This document shows, piece after piece, positions 1-5,040 of a DNA stretch of 5,040 bases. Location: assembly GCA_022711695.1 (NCBI GenBank), contig JAKLEJ010000288.1, forward strand, positions 1 to 5,040, in the 5' to 3' direction. Every line of letters starts with the position of its first letter. Positions within the stretch are counted from its first letter, which is position 1. This DNA comes from Verrucomicrobiota bacterium (GTDB lineage: Bacteria; Verrucomicrobiota; Verrucomicrobiia; Limisphaerales; JACRJZ01). The position numbers and the translations under genes were made by a program. The notes beneath the pieces are model-generated. The model saw only the letters and a list, made by a program, of their open reading frames with translations, did no database searches and was not told where the DNA came from.

Positions 1-495
1 CAGGCGGCCGGCGGCATCTACCATCTCAAGGACAAGATCACCACCCCGGACGTGCTGACGGCGCACTTCGAGTTCGACCGATGCCCGGTCACCTGGCGCC
101 ATCGCATTTACGGCGCCGAGGAATACACGCCCGAGGTCGCCAACGGCATCTTCTTCTACTGCGAAAAGGAGACGCTCTTCGTCACGGACGACCGCTGGGT
201 GGTCATTCCGCGCGGCAAGAACAAGGAGCGGATCGCGCATGAATCCAAGAGCGACGCCGGCGGCGCACACATGGCGGAGTTCCTGGCGGCGGTGCGGTCG
301 GGCAAACCGCCGTCCTGCCCCCCGGCCGAGGCGCACCTCTCGACCACGGCGGTCAAGCTGGCGATGATCTCCTACGACACGGGGGCGAAGATCGCCTGGG
401 ACGCCGCCACCGAAACCATCGTGGGCAACCGGACTGCCAGCCGGCTTCTGAAACGCGAGTACCGGGCGCCCTGGCGGCATCCGGACCGCGGCTGA
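1..495 (+). CDS. Gfo/Idh/MocA-family oxidoreductase, C-terminal part (5' end off window)
   Basis: This frame is open from base 1 to the TGA at 493-495 and gives the last 164 residues of a larger protein. The N-terminal NAD(P)-binding Rossmann domain lies outside the window. What is visible fits the C-terminal alpha/beta substrate domain of Gfo/Idh/MocA oxidoreductases, which usually act on sugars, inositols or related polyols. Recognisable stretches are TPDVLTAHFEFDRCPVTWRH (about residues 15-34), an acidic EEYTPEVANGIFFY segment (about 40-53) and TLFVTDDRWVVIPRG (about 57-71). A later segment, HMAEFLAAVRSGKPPSCPPAEAH, matches the usual 'F..A.r.gk.P....e.g' region near the end of these proteins. 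Substrate and true start cannot be told from this part. Many paralogues of this type occur in Planctomycetota and Verrucomicrobiota, which is the main hint to the host. It is followed by a strong stem-loop and then ribD on the same strand, with no functional link evident. The family call is fairly secure; the specific activity is unknown. Confidence 0.85.
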   Translation, partial: QAAGGIYHLKDKITTPDVLTAHFEFDRCPVTWRHRIYGAEEYTPEVANGIFFYCEKETLFVTDDRWVVIPRGKNKERIAHESKSDAGGAHMAEFLAAVRSGKPPSCPPAEAHLSTTAVKLAMISYDTGAKIAWDAATETIVGNRTASRLLKREYRAPWRHPDRG

Positions 496-506
496 GCGGT
501 TGGGGG

Positions 507-525
507 CGGCGGCGGATCGCCGCCG
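507..525 (+). terminator. Perfect 8-bp GC stem-loop after the oxidoreductase gene (possible terminator)
   Basis: Bases 507-514 (CGGCGGCG) pair perfectly with 518-525 (CGCCGCCG) across a 3-base loop, GAT. The stem begins 11 bases after the stop codon of the oxidoreductase gene. No T-run follows directly. A second, weaker 4-bp stem (531-534 with 541-544) is followed by TTTT at 545-548, just ahead of the ribD ATG. Together these could end or attenuate transcription before ribD, or protect the upstream 3' end. The pairing is seen in the sequence; the function is inferred. Confidence 0.35.
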
Positions 526-559
526 ACCCGCGCCACGCCCGGCGTTTTCGGGTATCATC

Positions 560-1714
560 ATGGCCGGCAAGCCAGCCACAACTGAAGAGCGCTTCATGAA
601 ACGGGCGCTGGCCCTGGCGCGCCGCGCCCGGGGCTTGACCTCCCCCAATCCCATGGTGGGCGCCGTCCTGACACAAGGCGGCGAGGTGCTGGGCGAGGGC
701 TGGCATCGCCGCGCCGGCGAAGCGCACGCGGAAGTCTTGGCGCTGGAGGACGCCCAGCGCCGGGGCTGCCGCAACCTGGCTGGGGCCACGCTCTACGTCA
801 CCCTGGAACCCTGCTGCACCCAGGGCCGGACTCCGCCCTGCACCGAGGCGCTCATTCACGCGGGCCTGAAGCGGGTGGTCGTGGGCGCGATCGATCCCAA
901 TCCCCGCCACGGCGGGGAAGGTCTGGCCATTCTCCGGCGGGCCGGGATCGAGGTGTTGTGCGGGGTTTTGGGGCCCCAGGCGGAGGCGCTCAACGCGGCC
1001 TTCAATTATTGGATCGTCCACCGCCGCCCGTGGGTCACCGTGAAAGCCGCCATGACCCTCGATGGGAAGATCGCCACGGCGACCGGCGAATCCAAGTGGA
1101 TCACGGGACCGCAGGCGCGGGCCGCGGCCATGCGCCTGCGCCTCGAGAGCGACGCCATCCTGGCTGGCGTCAACACCATTCTGGCCGATGACCCGGCCCT
1201 GACGTTCCGGGGCCGGCAGGCCCCGAGGAAGGTCCTGCGGCGGATCGTCCTCGATTCGCGGGCTCGAACCCCGCTGCGGTCCCGGGTGGTGGCGGATGAG
1301 CATGCCGCCCTGACCACCCTGGTGGTGACACGCCGCGCGCCGCGGGCGCGGGTCAGCGCCCTGCAGCAGCGCGTCCGGGTGGTGACGGCGCCCACCCGGG
1401 AAGGCCGGGTGGACTTGGAGTGGGTGCTGGATTGGCTGGGGGCCGAAGAGGCGACCAGCCTGCTGGTGGAGGGAGGCGGAGAGATCAACGCCTCTTTCCT
1501 GCTAAGGGGCCTGGCCCACCGCATCGCGTTCTTCTACGCCCCCAGGATTCTGGGCGGCGCCACCGCCTTGAAGGCGGTAGGTGGACGAGGCCTGCCCACG
1601 TTGGCGGGTGCGCTTCGGTTGGCTGACGTCGGCTGGCGGCAATTGGGCTGCGACCTGCTTCTGACCGCGCGCGTGGCCCCTCTCCAGGGCGGCGGTTTCC
1701 GCACAGGCGTCTGA
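560..1714 (+). CDS. ribD: Bifunctional riboflavin biosynthesis protein RibD (pyrimidine deaminase / uracil reductase)
   Basis: RibD carries out two successive cytoplasmic steps of riboflavin synthesis. It deaminates 2,5-diamino-6-ribosylamino-4(3H)-pyrimidinone 5'-phosphate, then reduces the ribosyl side chain with NADPH. The 384-residue product has both domains. The N-terminal zinc deaminase domain (about 8-150) has SPNPMVGAV at 28-36, HAE at 56-58 and PCC-x7-C at 84-94, so H56, C85 and C94 are the expected zinc ligands and E58 the proton shuttle. The C-terminal reductase domain (about 157-372) has TLDGK at 166-170, ATGESKWIT at 173-181, NTILADDPALTFR at 205-217 and the LLVEGGGEIN loop at 301-310. 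Length is close to that of typical RibD proteins. I chose the ATG at 560 because family homology begins about ten residues later; the frame stays open to a TTG at 500, but that extension is Arg/Pro/Ala-rich and runs through the stem-loop. No clear Shine-Dalgarno sequence precedes 560, and the ATG at 596 would cut into the conserved first helix. ribE follows after 122 bases on the same strand, so the two are probably co-transcribed. All key residues look intact. Confidence 0.97.
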   Translation: MAGKPATTEERFMKRALALARRARGLTSPNPMVGAVLTQGGEVLGEGWHRRAGEAHAEVLALEDAQRRGCRNLAGATLYVTLEPCCTQGRTPPCTEALIHAGLKRVVVGAIDPNPRHGGEGLAILRRAGIEVLCGVLGPQAEALNAAFNYWIVHRRPWVTVKAAMTLDGKIATATGESKWITGPQARAAAMRLRLESDAILAGVNTILADDPALTFRGRQAPRKVLRRIVLDSRARTPLRSRVVADEHAALTTLVVTRRAPRARVSALQQRVRVVTAPTREGRVDLEWVLDWLGAEEATSLLVEGGGEINASFLLRGLAHRIAFFYAPRILGGATALKAVGGRGLPTLAGALRLADVGWRQLGCDLLLTARVAPLQGGGFRTGV

Positions 1715-1771
1715 GCGAGCCGCTACGCGTCCGATCCGGGCTGCCGCCGCTCCGCCTCCGGGGCGTTCAGC

Positions 1772-1797
1772 GCGGATTCCGGGCGGGTTGAATCCGC
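1772..1797 (+). repeat. Perfect 8-bp inverted repeat in the ribD-ribE spacer
   Basis: GCGGATTC at 1772-1779 is the exact reverse complement of GAATCCGC at 1790-1797, with a 10-base GC-rich loop between. It lies in the 122-base gap between ribD and ribE, about 40 bases ahead of the ribE ATG. No T-run follows, so it does not look like a simple intrinsic terminator. It could be an RNA stem that affects ribE expression or mRNA processing, or a dyad binding site. The repeat is directly visible; any role is a guess. Confidence 0.45.
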
Positions 1798-1836
1798 TTG
1801 CCACCGCGCGCCTTCGGCGGGCAACCTGAACCCGCT

Positions 1837-2457
1837 ATGTTCACAGGCATCGTTGAAGAGACGGGGACGATCGAAAAGATCCAGCCCACCGCGAAATCGA
1901 TCCAACTGACCGTGCGCGCGCGGGTTTGCGGCCGCGGCACAAAGGTGGGAGCCAGCGTGGCGGTGAACGGCTGCTGTCTGACGGTGGTCAAGGCCCAGGC
2001 CCAGGGCCGGGACAAACTCCTGCGGTTTGATTTGCTCATGGAGACCTGGAACCGGACGAACCTGAGCTCGGCGCAAGTGGGCTCGAAGGTGAACCTGGAG
2101 CGGCCGGTGGCGGCGACCGGCCAGTTTGGCGGGCATTTCGTGACCGGGCACATCGATGGCACGGGCCGCATCATCCGCTGGGAACGAGCCGGGCAGGATC
2201 ACGTGCTGGACATCTCGGCGCCGCCCGAGGTGATGCGCTACGTGGTGTTCAAGGGCTCGATGGCGGTGGACGGCATCAGCCTGACGGTGGCCGACCTGCT
2301 GCCGCGAAATAAGGGCTTCCGCATCTGGATCATCCCGCACACCTTCGACGTGACCGCGCTCCACACCCAGAAGGTGGGAGACCGCGTGAACCTGGAGGCG
2401 GACATCCTGGGCAAGTACGTGGAGAAGTTCCTCGCCGGCACACGCCCTCGCCGATAA
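1837..2457 (+). CDS. ribE: Riboflavin synthase, alpha subunit
   Basis: This enzyme converts two molecules of 6,7-dimethyl-8-ribityllumazine into riboflavin and a pyrimidine by-product that is recycled, the final step of the pathway. The 206-residue product shows the family's internal duplication of two lumazine-binding barrels. The first barrel (about 1-97) opens with the hallmark MFTGIVEE and has SVAVNGCCLTV at 40-50. The second (about 98-195) has GGHFVTGHIDGTG at 98-110, DGISLTV at 145-151, IIPHT at 165-169 and a closing VNLEADILGKYVEKF. By alignment from memory with the E. coli enzyme, F2, C47, H105 and S148 sit at the positions of known active-site residues. The ATG at 1837 is the right start because the conserved MFTGI begins exactly there; the frame is open upstream to a TTG at 1798, but that stretch is non-homologous. 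No strong Shine-Dalgarno sequence is visible. The gene follows ribD by 122 bases and runs toward phoR. In some naming schemes it is called ribC or ribB. Length is normal and no key residue is missing. Confidence 0.97.
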   Translation: MFTGIVEETGTIEKIQPTAKSIQLTVRARVCGRGTKVGASVAVNGCCLTVVKAQAQGRDKLLRFDLLMETWNRTNLSSAQVGSKVNLERPVAATGQFGGHFVTGHIDGTGRIIRWERAGQDHVLDISAPPEVMRYVVFKGSMAVDGISLTVADLLPRNKGFRIWIIPHTFDVTALHTQKVGDRVNLEADILGKYVEKFLAGTRPRR

Positions 2458-2493
2458 GGCGGGCGCCACACGAAGACATCAGGAGACGGCGAG

Positions 2494-2511
2494 CCGCCCG
2501 ACCATCGGCGG
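2494..2511. other. Inverted repeat in the convergent ribE/phoR intergenic region
   Basis: The 106 bases between the ribE stop and the phoR stop are convergent, so a terminator would be expected here. The best structure I can find is CCGCC at 2494-2498 pairing with GGCGG at 2507-2511 over an 8-base loop. An overlapping alternative is GGCG at 2488-2491 with CGCC at 2495-2498. Neither is followed by a T-run on either strand, so this is not a convincing intrinsic terminator, and factor-dependent termination is equally possible. Nothing else is evident in this gap. Confidence 0.2.
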
Positions 2512-2563
2512 ACCGGGTCAACGTCTCGACCGCCAGACGCCCCGAGGAGCATCGAAGCGGCGG

Positions 2564-3748
2564 TCAGGACGGCGCGGCGGGAAGGGTGAAGAAGAACGAT
2601 GCCCCGCGCCCCGGCACGCTTTCGACCCAGACTTCGCCGCCGTGGCTTTGCACGATGTGTTTGACAATGGCCAGCCCCAGGCCGGTGCCGCCGGTATCGC
2701 GCGAGCGGGCCTTGTCCAGGCGGTAGAACCGCTCGAAGATGCGTTCGCGCGCCTCCGCCGGAATGCCGGGGCCGTCATCGGCCACACAGAGCTGGACCTT
2801 GTCGCCATTCCCATCGCGGCCGCGCAGGACGACGCAGCCGCCGGGACGGCCATACTTGATGGCGTTGTCCAGGAGGTTGAAAAACACCTGCTGCAGCCGG
2901 TCCCGATCGGCCCGCGCACGGAGCGAAGAAGGAACCTCGTTGACCAGGGCGACATTGCGGCGGGCGGCGCGTTCCTGGAACTCCTCGATCAGCCGGGCGG
3001 CAAAACTCCGGAGATCGAGTGCGCCGAGCTTGAGGTCCACCTGCCCGGATTCCAGCCGGGAGATGGTGAGCAGGTCCTCGATGAGGTTGGTCAGGCGGTT
3101 GGCATGCACCTCGATCTTTTGCAGGAAGCGGACCGAATGGTCCGGGTCGTCCTTGGCGCCGCCCAGCAGCGTTTCGGCATACCCCTTGATCAGCGAGAGC
3201 GGGGTGCGCAACTCATGGCTGACGTTTGCCACAAACTCGCGGCGGTTATTCTCCAACTGGCGGATGCGGGTCAGATCGTGAAAGACGAGAATGGCCCCCC
3301 GCGGAACGCCCTCGCGGTCCAACACGGACGCGGCATTGACCTCGATGAAACGGCGGTTGCCGCCGTTCAACTCGATCTCGCAGGAGAGGACCTGCCGGGT
3401 GCTGGAGAGGCGCTCGACGAGGGCGGCCAGCTCCGGGTGGCGGAGGGCTTCGACGATGGTCAGGCCGCGCACATCCAGGTTAAGCCTGAACTGGCGCTCG
3501 ACGGACTGGTTGACCAATTGGACACGTCCGGCGGAGTCCAGGAGGATGACCCCCTCGACCATGCTGTTGAACAAGGTCTGGATCTGCGCGCGGGCTTGAA
3601 AGGCCGCCTGAAGGTGGCGCTCCTCAGCCTCCGCCAGGGCCCCGCGCAAGCGCCGCAGCTCGCCGTCCTTGCCGCGGAAAACCTGCCACCAGCGGAAGTG
3701 CAGCGCCGCCAGGATCAGCGCCGCCGCGACGAGGAGAAAGGTCCACAT
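2564..3748 (-). CDS. phoR: PhoR-type phosphate-regulon sensor histidine kinase
   Basis: This is a membrane-anchored sensor kinase expected to autophosphorylate on histidine and pass the phosphate to the PhoB homologue encoded just upstream. The 394-residue product starts with one hydrophobic helix (about 3-18, FLLVAAALILAALHF), then a basic/coiled stretch (about 20-55). A PAS domain follows (about 56-160: NSMVEGVILLDSAGRVQLVN, closing with ILVFHDLTRIRQLE). The dimerisation/phosphoacceptor domain carries FVANVSHELRTPL with H178 as the expected phosphorylation site. The ATPase domain has the N box NLLDNAIKYG (291-300), G1 DDGPGIP (324-330), F box FERFYRLD (338-345) and G2 GGTGLGLA (353-360). 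All motifs needed for kinase activity are present. There is no extracytoplasmic sensor loop, which fits PhoR proteins that read phosphate status through the Pst transporter and PhoU. The ATG at 3746-3748 is supported by an AAAGG six bases ahead and by placing the membrane helix at the very N-terminus. It lies 243 bases downstream of phoB on the same strand. The kinase call is certain; the PhoR assignment rests on architecture plus pstB and phoB context. Confidence 0.93.
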   Translation of the reverse strand: MWTFLLVAAALILAALHFRWWQVFRGKDGELRRLRGALAEAEERHLQAAFQARAQIQTLFNSMVEGVILLDSAGRVQLVNQSVERQFRLNLDVRGLTIVEALRHPELAALVERLSSTRQVLSCEIELNGGNRRFIEVNAASVLDREGVPRGAILVFHDLTRIRQLENNRREFVANVSHELRTPLSLIKGYAETLLGGAKDDPDHSVRFLQKIEVHANRLTNLIEDLLTISRLESGQVDLKLGALDLRSFAARLIEEFQERAARRNVALVNEVPSSLRARADRDRLQQVFFNLLDNAIKYGRPGGCVVLRGRDGNGDKVQLCVADDGPGIPAEARERIFERFYRLDKARSRDTGGTGLGLAIVKHIVQSHGGEVWVESVPGRGASFFFTLPAAPS

Positions 3749-3754
3749 GCGAAG

Positions 3755-3759
3755 CCTTT
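3755..3759 (-). promoter_or_regulatory. Ribosome binding site of phoR
   Basis: On the minus strand AAAGG lies six bases ahead of the phoR ATG at 3748. This is a reasonable Shine-Dalgarno core and supports that start. It is the clearest ribosome binding site of the genes whose starts lie in the window. Confidence 0.5.
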
Positions 3760-3948
3760 ACTAAGCCGGGCCCTTCGCGAGGCGAGCGGGAATCCGGCGC
3801 GGAAACCCGCCTCTTGGCGCCTGCCCCAGGGTCTCCCTGCCTGGTGTGTATCGTCTGGCTCTCATCGCATCCAAACCCTCGCGTGAAGAACGGGTCGGCA
3901 GGCGGAAAGGCCGCTGCTCCTTTCCCCAGGCGCAACCGCTGCCCGCGA

Positions 3949-3962
3949 CCGCCTTCGGGCGG
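3949..3962 (-). other. Small GC stem-loop 29 bases after phoB
   Basis: CCGCC at 3949-3953 and GGCGG at 3958-3962 form a 5-bp stem with a 4-base loop. The loop reads TTCG on the plus strand and CGAA on the transcribed minus strand. It sits in the 243-base gap between the phoB stop and the phoR start. No T-run follows in the direction of phoB transcription, so at most it is a 3'-end stabilising or pausing structure. The rest of the gap has no credible gene; another small stem (GCGG 3799-3802 with CCGC 3807-3810) is also present. Confidence 0.25.
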
Positions 3963-3991
3963 CGCACGCCGCTGCCGCCGCTGCAAACATG

Positions 3992-4678
3992 TTACGGTTC
4001 GGCAAAACGGTATCCCACACCACGCACCGTTTCAAGATGCCGGGCGGCCTTGCCGATCTTTTCGCGCACGCGCCGCATGTGGGTGTCCACCGTGCGGGTG
4101 TCGATCAGGCTGTCGTATTCCCAGACGTCGCGCAGGAGCTGGTCGCGGGACTGGACCCGGCCGCGGCGCTGGGCCAGGACGGTCAGGAGCTTGAATTCGG
4201 TGGCGGTGAGCTCGACGCGCTTGCCGGCGACCAAGACCTCGTGGCGTGGCAGATCGATGACCAGGTCGCCCAACTGAATCCGGGCGGTCTTGTCTTCCGC
4301 GGTCTCCCCCTTGCGGCGCAGAAGACCCTTCACCCGCAGGACCAGTTCCCGTGGGCTGAACGGCTTGGTCACGTAGTCGTCGGCCCCCAGTTCCAGGCCC
4401 AGCACCCGGTCAATCTCAGCCGCCTTGGCCGTGAGCATGACGATGGGCATCCGGGCGGTGGCCGGGTCTTTGCGCAGCAGCTTGCAGACTTCCAGACCGT
4501 CGATCTCCGGCAGCATCACGTCCAGGATAATCAGCTCGGGAAGCAGCGAGCGGGCCTTCTTGAGGGCGGATTCGCCGTCCATGGCCGTAGCCACCTCGAA
4601 GCCAGCGCTCTTCAGGTTGAACTCGATCAGCTCCAGGGCATCGGGCTCGTCATCTACAACCAGGATTCGATTGCTCAT
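3992..4678 (-). CDS. phoB: PhoB-type response regulator (OmpR/PhoB family)
   Basis: This is a two-component transcription factor expected to be phosphorylated by the PhoR homologue encoded downstream and to activate phosphate-starvation genes. The 228-residue product, close in length to E. coli PhoB, has a receiver domain (about 3-122). Its acidic pocket is D9/D10 in ILVVDDEPD, the phosphoacceptor is D53 in ILDVMLPEIDG, and the switch residues are T83 (MLTAK) and K105 (TKPFSPREL). A short linker (about 123-131) leads to a winged-helix DNA-binding domain (about 132-228). That domain has LTATEFKLLTVLAQRRGRV, the recognition-helix segment DTRTVDTHMRRVREKIG (193-209) and the wing VRGVGYRF (218-225). 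I chose the ATG at 4676-4678, giving MSNRILVVDDE; an in-frame TTG three codons upstream (4685-4687) would add only MRT. No clear Shine-Dalgarno sequence is seen. pstB ends 66 bases upstream on the same strand, suggesting co-transcription. Function as PhoB is inferred from the subfamily look and the pstB/phoR context; other OmpR-family regulators share the same fold. Confidence 0.94.
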   Translation of the reverse strand: MSNRILVVDDEPDALELIEFNLKSAGFEVATAMDGESALKKARSLLPELIILDVMLPEIDGLEVCKLLRKDPATARMPIVMLTAKAAEIDRVLGLELGADDYVTKPFSPRELVLRVKGLLRRKGETAEDKTARIQLGDLVIDLPRHEVLVAGKRVELTATEFKLLTVLAQRRGRVQSRDQLLRDVWEYDSLIDTRTVDTHMRRVREKIGKAARHLETVRGVGYRFAEP

Positions 4679-4717
4679 AGTCCGCAAAAGGCATTCTGGA
4701 GGAGCCGCGGACGAAAC

Positions 4718-4734
4718 GCCAGCCCGATCCTGGC
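4718..4734 (-). other. Stem-loop in the pstB-phoB gap
   Basis: GCCAG at 4718-4722 and CTGGC at 4730-4734 form a 5-bp stem with a 7-base loop, starting about 10 bases after the pstB stop on the minus strand. No T-run follows. Such a stem between a transporter gene and a regulator gene could mark mRNA processing or partial attenuation, but it is short enough to be chance in GC-rich DNA. Confidence 0.2.
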
Positions 4735-4744
4735 CAACGCGTCC

Positions 4745-5040
4745 TCATCCGTAGCGTCCCTCGATGTACTCGGCCGTCTTCGGGTTCCGGGGCTTCAGGA
4801 ACAAATCGGTGGTCACGCCGTGTTCGATCAGCTCGCCCATGAGCATGAAAATGCACTCGTCGCTGGCGCGACGGGCCTGGGCCATGTTATGGGTGACAAT
4901 GACGATGGTATAACGGCCCTTGAGCGCGAACATGAGCTCCTCGATGGCCCGGGTGCCTTCGACGTCGAGGGCCGAGCAGGGCTCGTCCATCAGGATGATC
5001 TCGGGCTTGAGCGGGAGCAGGCGGGCGATGCAGAGCTTTT
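4745..5040 (-). CDS. pstB: Phosphate ABC transporter ATP-binding protein PstB, C-terminal part (5' end off window)
   Basis: PstB is the ATPase that powers the PstSCAB high-affinity phosphate importer at the cytoplasmic membrane. The frame is open from the window edge to the TGA at 4745-4747, giving the last 97 residues of a protein normally about 250 long. It begins with KLCIARLLPLKPE, which directly follows the ABC signature in this family; the signature itself and Walker A lie outside. Visible are the Walker B segment IILMDEP (14-20, with catalytic E19), the D-loop SALD (22-25) and the H-loop histidine H50 in TIVIVTHNMAQA. The EPCSALD form, the FMLMGELIEHG segment and the ending TAEYIEGRYG are characteristic of PstB rather than other ABC ATPases. 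An internal ATG at 4990 lies inside the Walker B motif and is not a start. phoB follows 66 bases downstream on the same strand. Identity is very likely, although more than half of the protein cannot be seen. Confidence 0.95.
   Translation of the reverse strand, partial: KLCIARLLPLKPEIILMDEPCSALDVEGTRAIEELMFALKGRYTIVIVTHNMAQARRASDECIFMLMGELIEHGVTTDLFLKPRNPKTAEYIEGRYG

Noticed and set aside
500..559. N-terminal extension of RibD from the TTG at 500
   Set aside because: The extra 20 residues are Arg/Pro/Ala-rich, lack homology to RibD and run through a strong stem-loop. The ATG at 560 fits the family start.
353..1303. Minus-strand open frame of 316 codons opposite the oxidoreductase end and ribD
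   Set aside because: It is a shadow of ribD. The product is low-complexity and rich in Arg, Pro, Gly and Ala with no recognisable fold.
1723..2469. Minus-strand open frame of 248 codons opposite ribE
   Set aside because: It covers the whole of ribE, whose conserved barrels explain the coding signal. The antisense product has a His/Arg/Ala-rich shadow composition.
2642..3886. Long plus-strand open frame of 414 codons opposite phoR
   Set aside because: It is antisense to a kinase with every conserved motif. GC-rich coding DNA commonly leaves such mirror frames open, and the translated product resembles no known domain.
3841..3890. Promoter-like TTGGAT / TACACA pair with an 18-base spacer on the minus strand ahead of phoR
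   Set aside because: Each hexamer matches the sigma-70 consensus at only three of six positions, which is expected by chance.
3761..3967. Possible small minus-strand gene of 68 codons in the phoB-phoR gap
   Set aside because: It would begin with GTG without a clear ribosome binding site, and its product is Arg/Pro/Gly-rich with no recognisable motif, as expected from non-coding GC-rich DNA.

Overview
The window is an ordinary, gene-dense stretch of a high-GC bacterial chromosome. It contains four complete genes and two genes cut by the window edges. The GC-rich codons and the type of Gfo/Idh/MocA oxidoreductase at the left edge resemble genomes of the Planctomycetota/Verrucomicrobiota group, with Verrucomicrobiota more likely. 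That placement is inferred from remembered protein resemblance, not from a marker gene. I see no RNA gene, insertion sequence, CRISPR array, phage gene or toxin-antitoxin pair.

Left half, + strand (1-2457): the C-terminal part of a Gfo/Idh/MocA-family oxidoreductase comes first. Next is ribD, the bifunctional deaminase/reductase, and then ribE, the riboflavin synthase alpha subunit. RibD carries out two early steps of riboflavin synthesis, and RibE makes riboflavin from lumazine in the last step. The genes for the other steps (ribA/ribB and ribH) are not in the window. No FMN riboswitch is visible ahead of ribD. Perfect 8-bp stem-loops lie just after the oxidoreductase gene and between ribD and ribE.

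Right half, - strand (5040 down to 2564): the order of transcription is pstB (C-terminal part, running off the right edge), phoB (response regulator), then phoR (membrane-anchored sensor kinase). This is a phosphate-starvation locus. PstB is the ATPase of the high-affinity phosphate importer, PhoR is expected to sense the transporter state, and PhoB is expected to activate the Pho regulon. phoU, often found beside pstB, is not between pstB and phoB. A 243-bp gap separates phoB from phoR.

The two halves converge at 2458-2563, between ribE and phoR. I found no evidence for an undescribed system. The points worth a second look are modest ones of gene order and intergenic structure.
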